Source: Vitellaria paradoxa (taxonomy: Eukaryota > Streptophyta > Magnoliopsida > Ericales > Sapotaceae). From it: 64,000 nucleotides of DNA. Positions within the stretch are counted from its first letter, which is position 1; every line of letters starts with the position of its first letter. The notes beneath the pieces are model-generated. The model did no database searches. It worked only from the letters and a program-made list of their open reading frames with translations, and had not been told where the DNA came from. The position numbers and the translations under genes are program-made. Below, piece by piece: positions 24,601 through 38,288 of this stretch. The stretch is from contig CM034239.1 in NCBI GenBank assembly GCA_019916065.1, positions 43,912,663-43,976,662 of the forward strand, given 5' to 3'.

Positions 24601-27600
24601 ACATCGACATTAACGCCCAACTTCAAATGACTAACCTTTAGTTATATGTATCAATTGAGAATCATCTAGTATTTTCAAAATCTCATTTTCTCATTTTTCC
24701 CAAATCGTGAACCCCGTCCACATATATAACTCGTGTCTCGGCACATCACAATATAAGTGTAGCACTCTTGGTAAATTAATATCCACAACATAAACCATAT
24801 GATACCACCTCAGCTCCAATGCACATGATATGCTCAATCATTCACAATAATTCTATTTAATAATTCACAACATTAATAATGCATACTATATTAAGTCATC
24901 CATTACTATTCATATAATTCAATCATCAATCATATCTCATATAATCTAATCATATATAGTAATTCTTTTTTACAATTATCAATGTAAAATAAAGTATGCC
25001 TTAAAATCTCAAAATTTACACTTTTTCTAACATCTTTCCCATTCTGTAACGTCAACTATAATTTCTCATAACTTTAGGGGTAATATTATTATCATCCCCA
25101 ATTCTTTAAGGGTAAAATTGTATTTTTTTCTAAACTTTAAGGGCTTTTTTGTAATTATTTAAACTTTTGGGGGCCACTTTATAATTATATAAAACTTAGG
25201 GGTCACTTTATAATTATATAAACTTTTGAGGGTAAACTTGTAATTATATAAATCTTTAGGGGTCAATTTATAATTATCCAAAACTTTGGGGTTTAAATGG
25301 TAATATCTCTAAGTATTTTCTTTATTCTTATCCCCTTTTTTTTTTCTTGGTTGCTTCCAGTAAACCCCCTCTACCGCAAGCCTTCCAAATTTGGATATAT
25401 TTCATATTATCAGTTTTAATTTAATCACTTTCATACAAAATAAACATATAGAAATTTATCCCAAAATCTCTATATCTCATTTATGTAATTATCATAACTC
25501 AAAAATATGAAAAATTCAACACATATACGTATATATATACATACTTGCGTATATATATATACACATATCACAAAATTTTACCAAATTAAGCATATAAATA
25601 TACCAAAATGATCTTTGCGACGTCTAGAACATAAATATAGGTCCTATTTACCTCATATCTGAAGAAAAAAAATGAGAAATGGAGAAATTTTAGCTTAGGC
25701 ACGTAACCTTTCGGCATTGATTTCTCCTACGTGGAGCGAAATTATGCGAAACGGACACCGCCATAACGTTCACAGCATCGAAACTACTCGGGTCTACCTT
25801 TCTTCCTTCCCGAATCACCCTCTTTCTCTACCTTCTCTCTCCTCTCTCTCTCTCTGTCCTCTTTGGAAGAGGTCGTGGGTCCCCCAAAAAGCCACAAAAA
25901 AAAAAAAAAAAAACCAAAAAAGGAAGAAAAAGAAAAGAAAAGAAAAGAAAGACTGGGTCTAGCCCAGTTGTCCAATCAAGTAGTGATTTTGGGCCACATC
26001 CGACCTAGAGAAAAATAAAATAAATTACTTAATTTCATTTTAAATATTTTATTGGTCTAAAATAACATATAAATGGCCAAAATTAAATATTAAGTGTTAC
26101 AATCTCTTTCTAATCTTTTTAAGATTTTGTTATTCGATCAATGAAAAATGATGAAATTATACAATTTTATTAAAATATTTTGTCCATAAAAAATATTATT
26201 CAATTTCATGCATTGCACGGGTCAACACTTGTAAGGGAAGAAAAGAAAAGTGGGAGGAAGAAAGTATGTTTGATTGAGTAGAAAATGGGAAGAAGTGAAA
26301 AGGATGTGTGTGTGTGTTATAATTTATTTTATGAATTAAAAAGTATAGCGATAATGCGAGAGCTATGATCATTAATGCCATAACTCATTTATTATTTTTT
26401 GAAACTATTGATAAAATTACCTTTATGTCTTATTTTGAGTGTGTTTGGAGTGATAAAAAAAACGTGCAATAAGTTGTAGGTTCGTAATTCGTACAGTAAG
26501 ATAAAAAGTGAATTATGTTTAAAAGTTTTCAGAGATTTTTAGTAAAAATCAGTACGTCAAACACACTCTTTATATTTTCACTTCATTATTAATTCCTCTA
26601 ATTCTTTATATTCCTTTCTATCATTTTATCTCTCTTTAATAAATACTCATCTCTCTTTATCTAAAAAAGACTCATCTAGTTCTGTTTAATTTTTAAATTT
26701 AAAACTCGTTTAATTACACCCACTTAATTTATAAACAATTTTTAACTATTTATCCCATATTTTTTACAATCTTTACATAATTAAAAACTAAAGAAAATTA
26801 AAATATCCAATTAATAACCTAACAAATAATAAAATATTTATTATTTAATATTTTTGTGTTGTATACATAATTTTAATTTTACATTCTTAAGATTTTATAA
26901 TATGAAAGTAATAAAATTACATTTTAATGTTTTCATGATATTGAATCTGAAAATTTTACTAGACCCATTCTAAATACTATAAAATTAAGTTAAAACCATA
27001 AAATGTATAGGTGAACTTGAATATATCATCAAAAATAATTTTTAATATATTAAGAGTATAATAATTAAAAAAGGAGTTTAATATTTAACAGTGTGATAAT
27101 TTTTAGACAAATAAATTTTAAAAAATATCATCTGCCTATAATTATTATTTTTCATATTTTATTAAATTATAAAATATATATAGAAAAGATAACATTTTTT
27201 AAAAATATTATGAACCTTTTTTATAATATTTTTAAAAAATGTTATCTTTTCTATACATATTTTATAATTTAATAAAATATGAAAAATAATAATTATAAAC
27301 AGATGTCATTTTTAAAAAATTTATTTGTCTAAAAATTATTACACTGTTAATATATTAAAAATTATTTTTGATGATCTATTTAAGTTCACCTATATATTTT
27401 ATAGTTTAAGTTCAATTTTATAGTATTTAGAATGGGTCTAATAAATTCTTCGGACTTGATATCATTAAAATGAAATTTTATTATGTTCATATTATAAAGT
27501 CTTAAGAATATAAAATTAAATTAAGTATAAAACACAAAAATGACTAATAATAAATAATTTCATAGTTGTTGTATTATTAATTGGATATTTTAATTTTATG

Positions 27601-30236
27601 TAGTTTTTAATTATGTAAATTATGAAAAAATTAGGGGATAAATAATTAAAAAAATAAGTCGACGTAATTAAATGGACTTTAGATTTAAAAATTAGACAGC
27701 AACTAAAAGAGTCCTTTTTAGAAAAAGAGAGACGAGAGTCTTTTTTAGAGATAGAGAGATGAGTATTTATTAAAGAGAGAGAAGGAGATAGAAACGAATA
27801 GATACAAGAGGAGATGAATTAATAACGGAGAGATATTATAGAACAGGAGATGATGATAATTTTGTTAATTAGTAAAAAAAACAATAAATGAGTTTTGCCG
27901 TTAACAATTATAACTTTGACATTATTGTTACCTATTAAAAATTATTTTAGAAAAAATAGGTCCCATTTTTTAAAATTTTTTATCACACATTTTTCTCTTT
28001 ATCTTCTTTCCTTTCCCCCCTCTTTTCCTCTCAAATTTTGAAGGAAAAATTGTGTGGGTCCCATCCCCACTTTTTCACCCTATTTTCCATCCCCTTCTCC
28101 TTTCACCGTACTTTTTTTCTCTAGTAAAACAATGAAAATGAAAGATTATCCTCCATCCTCCTTCCCTCCTTCCTATTTTCCATCCAACCAAACATAGGCT
28201 AAAGGAAAAAAAATAAAGAAAAAAAGATAATAAAACAAGTAATCAGAATCCCAAATTAAATTGATAAATAAATTGACATTCCTACTCGCAAAATTATATA
28301 TGACAATTCACAAGATTATTAAGAGTTTCACATTAAATATATATATATATATATATATATTAAAAAATATTTAACAATATATATAAATATATATAAGAGT
28401 TTTTTTGGGTAGTTTATATATATAAGAGTTAATTCTAGATATAATTATATAAAGTCTTATGTATGCCACATGTAAAATTTAGGCTTACTCATTTGTTTTT
28501 CTCCTACGTCGATATTTACATCATAATCAGATGAAATATCTGTTAAAGAAAAGCAAACTAAAGGAATTCATATATATAAATATTTTCATTATTTATTCTT
28601 TCTACAATTAATTCCATTATCCCAAATGAAATTGAGATCAAGTGAATCAAGTGTGATGTGGATTAAAGGTTTACCAAAAGGTGCATTCCCTGTCTCCCGA
28701 TGCGAGCGAGTTAAGCGATCGTCACATGGTAGTTAGTAGAGGTACTTTTTTAGTGATTGTCTAAATAAAAGCCATCACTAAAAATAAGTGCGCGAACAAA
28801 TTTTTTTTATTGAAAAATTAAGATAAAAAATAGGTAAGATATTTTATTTATTTAATTTGAAGAGGTATGTAAGACTCTATATTTATTTTTAGCTATTTAT
28901 ATGTCACGCCCCCGAAATTCTAAGGTCCCGAGGGGTAAGTTTGGAATGAAAAACTTATCGCACTTGACTTACTATAGCCCTGCCATTTTCATTTTCAGAG
29001 TTCCTGGCCATTTCTTTCCATTTATATAGTCAATAAAACTGATTACTTTTATGACAAATCGTATACCCAATTAAAATTAGAACTGAATAACATAACCCAT
29101 ACTCATTTATAAAGCAATATTTTTACATACATTACACTTTAGAGGCCACTACATAAAAAGAAATTTTGTTTAATACATTTGTAAGATTTAGTAGCTATCC
29201 CGGTTCTTCTAGGCTTCGGGGTCTGCACCTGCAACACAATCTGTAGGGACGTGAGCACCAAGCCACATGTGCTCACAATGTATAGATTTATACTTTTTAT
29301 AATGCCTTTTAAGAATTATGTAAAACAATAAATGTAGCAATAAATTATCAAATACGTCAATACGTAGCAGAATAAGACACATCATTCGTAATTTTTAGTT
29401 CTCTGGTCAATCTTTCTTCATTTACTATTTTCTTTTACCAAGGTGGAGAAGGATACTCTGCAAGACTGTCCCACAATCACAGTGGTAGTCCAAAACTATC
29501 ACCAATTCGTATAATTATACGGGTTGCGAAGCATCCCTGCGTCGTCGTTTAGGGATCCAAGTCCAAGGGCCACGATGAGTCTTTACCACATTCGTCGTCA
29601 TTTTGGATTACTAGTTTATAGGTACGATTTACCCGACCCTGCGCAGGTTTAGGGTCTTTCAACCCAAGGGTATCTCTTGACCCTCCCTATTCTTATATAG
29701 TACCCTCACTTTCCCCACAAAATCAACATTTTCTTAGGTTTTTCCTTTACGTCGTTAAAACTTAGCCACAATATCCATGAGTGTGTATCCACTTTCACAA
29801 TTTCACATTTCCATTTTATCATTCGTTTCACAATAAACACGTATTCAGCATGTTCCAACATATTATAACATATCTCGGCATCGAATAAAAAATTTCATCA
29901 ATTAAATCATAATTTCAATGCCACTAAAAATCTAGTTATCAACTTAATATTAATTTAATAATAATATAAACTTAACCTCACAATTATTTCCTATCAAAGT
30001 AAATATCACAAAAAATATAAATAATACATTAATTTCCCTACCTCGTTTCTTTCGTTGGAGAAGTGAAAATTTGCCGTATGTGCACACCGAATCACCTTTT
30101 CAAAATTGGACAGCGCAGGTGCGTGAAGAACGAATTTAATAAAAAGACTTAGAAATTATTTTGGGTTAGAAAACTAACCTTTTTTTCCTTTCCCCCCCAT
30201 TTTTTTCCTCTAGGTTTTCTTTTTTTTTTCCTCGGC
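21664..30236. repeat. Tandem duplication, copy 2 (8573 bp)
   Basis: Direct repeat of 13093-21663, offset 8571-8573 bases. Differences in the first 2 kb and the last 4 kb are a handful of homopolymer or dinucleotide length changes. Substitutions cluster in the counterpart of 16315-17235, inside the solo LTR. Beyond 30236 the sequence diverges from copy 1 and continues the LTR-like sequence that copy 1 lacks, so this copy keeps the original right flank. Confidence 0.95.
23794..26101 (+). mobile_element. Solo LTR, duplication copy 2
   Basis: Same LTR carried by the second duplication unit, 2308 bp, flanked by ATCTC at 23789-23793 and 26102-26106. Relative to copy 1 it has about twenty small differences, mostly in its 3' third. 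Because the target duplication and flanks are identical, it is a passenger copy, not an independent insertion. Confidence 0.85.
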
Positions 30237-30356
30237 TTGGTGTGTCCCACGACAACCCCCTCATTTCCCATATATATATATATATATATATATATGCAAA
30301 ACCCCATATGTGGGGCTTTTTGCGTGGCCCACTTGCCCCCCTAGGATGAAGCTCCA
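28902..30356 (+). mobile_element. LTR-like sequence, fuller copy with original right flank
   Basis: Same sequence as 20330-21663 but it continues past the duplication breakpoint at 30236. It then has a (TA)n run and the hairpin GCAAAACCCCA...TGGGGCTTTTTGC at 30296-30323. The right end is uncertain: TTATA precedes the start and TTATG follows 30356, only a 4/5 match, so I do not claim a target duplication. No internal coding region is seen. Confidence 0.5.
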
Positions 30357-30403
30357 TTATGATGCTAGTTGTAGAAGTGTGTTACTGGCAAAGAGGTGTG
30401 GAA

Positions 30404-30422
30404 AGCCTTGGTCACCAAGGCT
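30404..30422. repeat. Perfect 19-bp palindrome
   Basis: AGCCTTGGTCACCAAGGCT has 9-base arms around one central base. It lies between two LTR-like sequences, and no regulatory meaning can be assigned. Confidence 0.8.
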
Positions 30423-30509
30423 AAGGAGACTTCAAACCCTTGGCTGCCAAGTGTCCGTGCAATGATCAAATTGCTCTCCTTTTTTTTCTTTTTCTTTTTT
30501 TTTTTTTGG

Positions 30510-32399
30510 ATCGGCAGATTATATGTTACTTTGGGCAATATAATAATTATTATGAGATTGAATTGATTTATTTTATTTTTCTTGGGCTGAGTGTGACTCG
30601 AATTAGTATTTAGTTGGACAACTAGGTCAAGGGCCTGGTTCCATTTTCTTTCTTTTCTTTCATTTTCTTTTTCTTTTTTCATTTTCTTTCTTTTCGCGTG
30701 GCGGCTATTTCAAAATAGAAGGGAAGAGAGAAAGAAACGAGAGGAGAGCGAGAGTATAAAGAGAGTGTGTTTTGGAGAGGGAAGATAGTCGAACTTGGGT
30801 ATTTTCAACGTCATGATCGCTATGGTAGTGCCATTTCTTATGATTTTGCTCGAGGTGAAAGATATGGATATTTGAAATTTAAGAAGCAAAACCTAAATCT
30901 TTTTATTTCTTCTCCATTATTCGAATTCGAGGTAGGTGGGACCTATATACGTGTTCTAGACGTTGTTAAAATGATTTTAATGTGTATATATGTTTAATTT
31001 GGTTGAATATCATGTGATTTATGCATATATACGTGTATATGAATGTAGGTGTATATATACATATAAATGTGAATATCTTGCATATATTTGAGTTATTCTT
31101 CGATTAAATGTTATAGAAATATGTAATTTAAGTGTTTAAGTATTTATACATAAGTTATTGTTGAGATTGAGACTTGAATGGGTGATTTGGGCACTGAATC
31201 AAAGTTAGGTTTCATTGAAAACGAAACCTGAAATTGGGCACTGGACTCTAGTGTTCGAACCAGGGTGTCCTAACCGGTTGGTGTGGGTGTTCAGACTGGG
31301 GTGTCTGGACACCAGTATTACAGATTTATAGAAAAATGTTAAAAGTAGTTTTTAAATATATTTTTGTGCATAAACTGAGTTTATATGGACAGAATCTATA
31401 CTTTGAGAAAAATGAGAAAGTGAGATTTTGAAAATACCAGATGATCCCCCAATCAATATATATGATTAGAGTTTAGTCATTTAGAGTTGAGATGTTAATT
31501 ATGAGATATGGTGATAAGATTTTTTCCATACTGCAGTCGGACCCTACTTGAGATAAACAGATGCCTGACTAGGGGTGTAACACAGTTGCCTAGCAAAAGG
31601 AATATGGGTGTAACATGGTTCCCTTAAGTCTAACATCGGGGGGTGTAACACGTTTCCCCTTTCGATTTACATATATATTGAGTTATACGTTCACTGTAAG
31701 TGTAAACGGTGCGGTTGGTGACCCCGTGTGTTTGCTAAGCGTCATTCGTCCTCAGATAAGGTTAGGCGTAAATAAAGACTAGAGTATGCGTCAACATTAC
31801 ATTCCATCACGTGCCATTGCATAAGATTGCATTTAAATTCCTTTATATTGAGATGTTAATATAATGTGATTGTGACATTGATTGATGAGATGTATGATTT
31901 ATCTAATTGATTATGAGTTAGTTATGAAATAAGAGATATAAATTTAAGAATTATGGTGGCATGATTCCCAAAGTGGAATACGTAGACAACGTGGGTTTGA
32001 GTAACTTAAATCTGGTCTTAACTGTGAATAATAATGATTGTATTTTCCTCTAAATTGAGAATTTAATTATTGGTATTATAAATTGTGTGACCTAGAGGAT
32101 CCGATTCTTATATTTATGACCTTTTGATGTAGAAAGATATATGAACATGATTATAGTATTGTTCTAACGAGGTAGACCTTGAGTACGGCCATTATAAATG
32201 AAGTTAAGATAAATTATATTATTGACAAATTGATGGTGACGTAGTCAAATATTATTTTACATAGGAATGAGTAATAATTTTAGATATATTGATAACTATA
32301 ACTCAATACGAATTGAAATTAGATTGGATTTTATTTATTTATTTTAATTTTCACATTCTCATACCGTCTATCCTGAACAATTAGATTAGGGGTGTGACA
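30510..32399 (-). mobile_element. Diverged relative of the solo LTR, inverted
   Basis: On the minus strand it begins at 32399 with TGTCACACCCCTAATC and follows the order of the 15218 LTR. Matching parts include the TTACTCATTCCYATRTAAAA region, the GTGTTACACCC motifs, and TAGTATTTTCAAAATCTCA-like sequence. Also shared are a CGTCTAGAACA block and the CCAGTTGTCCAA segment near the 3' end. Identity is much lower than between the duplicated copies, so this is an old, separate insertion. The far end near 30510 is not sharply defined and no target duplication was found. Confidence 0.7.
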
Positions 32400-32469
32400 A
32401 GGTAAATACAATATCTGAAATATTCTAAATATAATAAAATACTCTTATTTTTATTTAAATATTTCGTAA

Positions 32470-32720
32470 ACTTAAATTTTGACTTGAGAGCTTGACAATT
32501 TAATCTCAAAATTTGCATACTTGAATTATGACTTAAGTGCTTAATAGCTTAATCTCAATAATATTTAGTTTTGACTCTAACTTAAGTGTTTAACAGAATA
32601 ATCTCAAGATTATACACGTGAACTTTGACTTGAACTTTTAATTTATGAGCTTACAACTTGATCTCAATGTTGTAGACTTAAAATTTTACTTGAGTACTTG
32701 AAAGCTTGATTGTTAGACTT
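32470..32720. repeat. Degenerate ~55-bp tandem repeat
   Basis: Five or so units share TTTGACTTGAGWGCTT and ACTTGATCTCAA-like phrases. Units are strongly diverged. The surrounding 32400-34590 is otherwise AT-rich and unassigned. Confidence 0.5.
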
Positions 32721-34591
32721 ACTGGTTTAAATTTTCAGAGTTTGAAATTTCTGAACTTAACTCTTTCAAAACTTCTGTACTTGAACGTTTTCAAAACTTA
32801 AAAACTCAACCTTGAAATTGAAGGTTAAGCTTATTGAAATTGAACTTTTTCTTTTTTCCCACCACTAAGAATTTTTCTTCTCTCGTCTTTTTTATATTTT
32901 GTAATTATATATTTTTTTTTATGAAATTACCCGTAATTATTATGGAGGAATTAAAAGTTATGATAATTTTTAACCTTTTTTTGATAATTATCTTTATTTC
33001 TTTATTTTTTAAAAAAAATTTCTTTTTTTTTAAACAAAATTAACATTTATCTAGAAATAAAATTAAATTTAATTTAAGGACGATATTTATCTTCTCAAAA
33101 ACTTATCAATCTTGATGCTGCACAGACACATCAATATAAGATTATTTTGGATTGCATCATTGTTTGGGCTTGAAAGGGATCCAATCCCCGATCAGTAAAA
33201 TGAACACCCAATTTTCATCTATCGTGGAAGGTCCTGTTTGGTGTTATAAAAAATTATTAAAATTCATCAATTTTTATAGTTTTCTCTAATAAAAAATTTT
33301 CACATTTTAATTTTATGTCATATCTTTCTAATTTTTTTGTACTTTTTACCTTATTTTTTGTCAATCAAACCCCTACATTTCAGTGTTTTCTTGAATTTTG
33401 AAAACAATGGAAACTAAGATTCATTATGTGTGCGTTTGGAGCTCTAACAAACAAAATAGATCTCCAACAACCCCTATAAGTCATTCAAATTATCTATTAC
33501 ACATTTACGCATTCCCGCCATTACTAATTTTAAAAAAATTCAATATTTCACTTAAAAAAATAAAAAATTTGAAAAGAGGTTAACCGAATACGTAAATATA
33601 TATATTTTTTTTACAATCATATTTTTCGAGTCGAAAACTTTCAAATAAGTACCATTGTCATTATTCTATACGAATTTTTTTGAATATGTGGGAATGAATT
33701 TGGAAAATTATTCTCACAGTTTTCGCACTGTGCATATATAGAGTGTTGATTTTTTGAATCCATGTGGAAATGGTTTTGGGACAACTGTTCCCATGGTTTG
33801 TTACTATTCATCTCTAAAAAAGGTAGTAAAATTAATTTAAAATTACGTTTTATCTCAATTTATTTTTTTTAAAAATAAACACTGATTTACTATACAAATT
33901 TTTATTTTTAATTTTAAGAAAATTAAAAATAAAAACCGAAACAGAATTGTCTTTTCTACAGTCCGAAGACAGTCACTGACTGATTTCCAATGGCTCCTAA
34001 TTCTAATGGGAACAGGAGATTTCCATAATTAAAAGCTCCTTATTTAATGGGAGCAAGTCATTTCCAACCTATGATCTGCATCAATTTCACTATCAAGAGC
34101 ATAAAATAAAGAATAATACTACGTCTGCATTGAAATTATGTATGTATGAATGATATGAATTTCTCATATGTGCAAAATGCCAATCATTTTAGAAGACGAA
34201 ACCATTAAAATTCAACCTTTTTATTTAATATAAAAGTGATAAAAGTGCTTTTATCATTCTAAAATAACTTTTTTAATTTCAATAAATACATAAATATTTT
34301 GAAAAAAATAACATTATTTTACAATAAAAACAAAACTGAAAGATAAGCTTCCTTCTTCGCTACAGAAAAATTAAAATTGTGGGCCAAACTCAAAACAAAA
34401 AAATAGTAATTTTTATTTATTTCCTTATTTATTATTATTATTATTATCTTACGTTTTGCAACACTTCACAAGTTATTAAAAATTCTTGAAAATTTTACGA
34501 ACCTTTTACCAAGCGAGCAAAAGTTACTAAAGGTTCCTAAAATTATTGAAAATTTTAAATTTTTACTAAACACATCTAAAGTTGTACATCT

Positions 34592-37209
34592 AGGCTCCGT
34601 TTGGTAACGTTTTTATTTTCTATTTTTTTGTTTATGTTTTTAAAATTTTGTAACTTGGCAACAGAAATATGTTTGTTAACTCTGTTTACATTTTTTTGTT
34701 TTCAAAAAAAGAAAAACTTAAATAGAAAAAATGTATTTTCACTCTGTTTTTTTCTATTGCAAAAATTTTGTCAATTCTAATACTTTATCCATTTTTGTTA
34801 AATTATATTAAAATGAATTATTTTATTCAAACATTTTCTTAAACTAAAATTATTTTTAATAAATAATATAATTAAATTAAATTAACTAAATTAATATGCA
34901 ATATCTATTATTAATTTATTTCTAATAAATAATTAAATTAAATTAATTAATTTAATTAATAAGAAATATATATTATTAAATTATTTTTAATAAATAATAA
35001 ATAAAATATATTAATTTAATAAATAATTTAATTAATATAAATATATTTTATTAAATTATTTTTAATAAATATTATAATTAAATAATTTAATGTAACTTAA
35101 TTTAATTTAATAAATAATTAAAATAATATTAAATATATTTTATTAAATTATTTTTAATAAATACCATAATTAAATTAATTTAATTTAATTTATTTATTTA
35201 ATATGAATTATATTTTATTAAACTATTTTTAATAAATATTGTAATTCAATTATTTAAATTATTATGAAATATATTTTATTCGATTATTCTTAGTAAATAA
35301 TTAAACTACAATTAATATATTTTATATTTACTGGATTAAGTGATATATTATTTATATTTTATTCAATTATTTTTAATAAATAATATAAGTAAATTAAATT
35401 AATATAAAATATATTTATTAAATTCAATTATTTTTAAAAACTAATAAAATTAAATATTTTGTGAAAATAAAAAATTAGTAATTGTAAACAAAATTATATT
35501 TCCAAATGCAGTTTCAGTTTTCATTTCAAAAAAAAAAAAAACGACAACAGAAAACAGAAAACATAAACATATAAACATAAGTACAAAAAACGACAGCTGT
35601 TGGCCCAAGGTTTATAAAGTTAGTTTTATAATTGATTTTGATGATAACAAACATTGAATTAAATTTTCACAATAAATTTTCAAATAGACATTGTAAGAAA
35701 TGTTACAATTCATTTGATAGATTCAAGATATTAGAGTTGGAAGAGATTGATATTATTTTTTAGATATTTTCACATAATTTGGATGAAGGAATAAAGGAAT
35801 TTCAAAGTTTGGAGTAATAGAAATCAAAGTAAGATGAATATTTGAACTAGAGGTTAACTCGGATAAACAGAGAAATCAGACACGTGTTAGTATATAGATA
35901 ATATCTTAAGATCCAACCGTTCAATTTTCATGAAATTTTAATATAGTAAACTAGACTTCCATATCTACAACTTTACCGAAGGGAGATTTTTGTGAATCTG
36001 ACGTTAAGGTATCAAAACATGAGTTGGAACATTAGGCATTACAGAAAAGTTTTTAATTCTGGATTCTGGAGCTAGTTTTAGTTTTTGAGACATAACTCAT
36101 ACTCTACAACTTTAAAAATTCTGATTTTTGGTGTGTGAAAAGAAGACTCAAAAAGCTACAACTTTTGTAGTTTAAGTTTCTTCTAATTCTAAAAGTATTC
36201 TAGTGAAACGGAAGCTTAAACAGGAAACACAGATTCAGAATGTCAGAAAAAGCTATCAGAAGCTGGTCTCGGTTCAGAAGCCATATCTGACTATCTAACG
36301 GTTGGATGAAGCTCAAAATTTGACATGTGATAGCTGACTTATATATCTACAAAGTCTTTACTCTGAGGCAATGTCAGATTTGAACGTTCTGAGGGTGAAA
36401 AACGGTCACAAATATATCTCAGAAAATCTGAATCTGAAAGACAGCATTGGAAGCAAGGAAATTCAATTTCTTTCAAGAGCAAAAGTGTCTTTTCACTTAG
36501 TAACGGCAATTTGCAGATTTTCATCTATAAATAGAGTCTCAAACTCAGATTCAAGAAGAGGAACAAGGCAAGAAAGAAGTGCTTACAAAGAGATACAAGA
36601 AATTCCATAACTTTGCAAACATAGAGTGATTTCTTCTCACATTTGTGCTTCATCTTTCATATTCAACTTGTGAGAGTTTCTTTTTGATTGATTGAGTTTT
36701 AAACTCATCATTATTGTTGTAAGAAAGGGAAATTTAAAGCCCTTTTAATTTGTGAGAGTTGGGTGAGCTCTTGTTGGTTTTGGTTCAAGTGTTAGAACCA
36801 AAACAAGAGACTTTCTTTGAGAGAGACTTGTGTGAGTGATTTGGGGATAAAATCACTTGGGAAAGGTTTCTAGCACCTTGGGAAGCTAGTGTGTAATAAG
36901 CTCTTCAAAGAATAGTGGAGAAATCTCAAGGAAGGCCTTGGGGGAGTGGACGTAGGCAACATTGAAGCCGAACCACTATAAATCGATTGTGTTTGCTTCT
37001 CTTCCCTTCTTTTTATATTTATTGCAAACACTAGCACTCACTCTTCATTCACAAATATTGAATAATTTTTTTGGTACATTTCATATTCATCTTGACATAT
37101 TTGTTTTAGGGTTGAAATTTTTATTTGCAAAATTTTTAAGCAACCCTATTCACCCCCCTCTAGTGTTGCTATTTGGGACAATAACAGCGTTACTAAACAG
37201 TCCCATAAT
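34592..37209. mobile_element. Foldback/MITE-like element interrupted by a solo LTR
   Basis: The left end GGCTCCGTTTGGTAACG matches the reverse complement of the right end CGTTACTAAACAGTCCC. Arms continue with T-rich TTTATGTTTT-type sequence around an AT-rich core full of TTATTTTTAATAAATAAT repeats. The right arm is split at 35597/37189 by the solo LTR 35598-37183. A shorter second member of the family lies near 45420-45895 and preserves the uninterrupted right end, GAAACGGCAATATTACCAAA. Confidence 0.68.
35598..37183 (+). mobile_element. Solo LTR of a SIRE/Maximus-type copia element
   Basis: It starts TGTTGGCCCAAGG and ends GGGACAATA; the end appears to be a CAACA terminus changed to CAATA. 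It is flanked by the perfect 5-bp target duplication ACAGC (35593-35597 and 37184-37188). The length is 1586 bp. Inside are a TATA-like CTATAAATAG (about 36525) and, near the end, the phrase AGTGGACGTAGGCA typical of SIRE-like copia LTRs. Further typical features are GAACCACTATAAATC and a TATTCACCCCCCTCTAGTG tail. No internal region or second LTR is present. ORFs inside are not real genes. Confidence 0.85.
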
Positions 37210-38285
37210 AATTTTTGTCAAAAAATTACTAAAAATTCTTAAAAATTTTGCTTCTAAATAGACCTATATTTGCACAATTATGACCATTAAGGGTGTGCTT
37301 AGTGTGGGGACTAGTTATAAACGAAAAAAATGAAAAAACAAGTAAAAGAAGAAATTAAGAAAAATGTGAAAAAAATATAAAATCTCGAAGTGCATATTAT
37401 TTGAACAGATCCAAGGTCATCATATGATAAGGACACATTATCGCCCTTCGAGAAACCCCCCCAAGGAATCCCAGCTCCCAGTGGGTAATGTCCTGATTGG
37501 GATGTATTTGGTCGAGCACTCCTTGATCGACCATATTCAAGACAGGACTCCGAAATGGTAGGGGACTCCCAGGCATAATGTGATATATCTCAACAAGGTA
37601 ATTTGCAGGATTCTAGGCTACAATGCAGTGACTTATATCAATTGGGAAATAACTGCCAATTGCATAACTAAAAGAAGAAATTACGGGATACAGCCACACA
37701 TCTATATGAGAAGATATTTACCTCCATGATTTTGGCTATTCCTAGGTTGATGTCATTAAGGGTTTTCGCTACTTTGAAAAGGATATTGCCAAATTGCATT
37801 CTTAATTCATTCACTAACTTAAGTATTAAAGGTTTTATAACAGATACCACACTAATGTACTAGAGCATATATTGTTCTTTGTGGCATGGAGAGGGATCAC
37901 TAATTAATTGAACCATCATAATAAAATAAAAGATATTTGTCAATTAATTAATTTTTAATTTTGATTTCTCAAAATTTATGTATTTTTTTCTTCTACTATT
38001 CATAAAAAATCAAACATGAAAACTGGTTTTGAATGATTGAATCCCTATCATTTTTCTTTTCCATTGATAAACCATTGATCCAATTAATTAAATAGAGTCC
38101 AAAAGTGTGTTTGGATTGAGGATTTATTAAAGAAATAGAAAAGTAAAGGGAAACGGATAAAGAAATGGGAGAAAGAAACGTAAAATCCCAAATATTACGT
38201 GTTATTGTTTGTGTAGATTAGAAAATATATAAAATAGAAGGTATTTATTAACAAATTAGTTTTTAATTAAATTATATTTATTTTT
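37210..38285. other. Unassigned spacer
   Basis: Less AT-rich between about 37425 and 37850, which may be a relic of coding DNA (for example TACAATGCAGTGACTTATAT). I could not match any family, and frames are broken. The rest is AT-rich. Confidence 0.35.
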
Positions 38286-38288
38286 TTA

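Noticed and set aside
30365..30682. 105-codon minus-strand frame
   Set aside because: Driven by an A/T-rich run and LTR-derived sequence; no protein family recognised.
33428..33470. GTGCGTTTGGAGCTCTAAC, like a Tourist MITE end
   Set aside because: No inverted partner or target duplication found; a lone end is too weak to call.
36371..37261. Open frames of 79-99 codons
   Set aside because: They fall within or across the end of the SIRE-type solo LTR and have no domain.
37425..37850. Possible coding relic with balanced base composition
   Set aside because: Frames are broken and no family could be recognised from the translated fragments.
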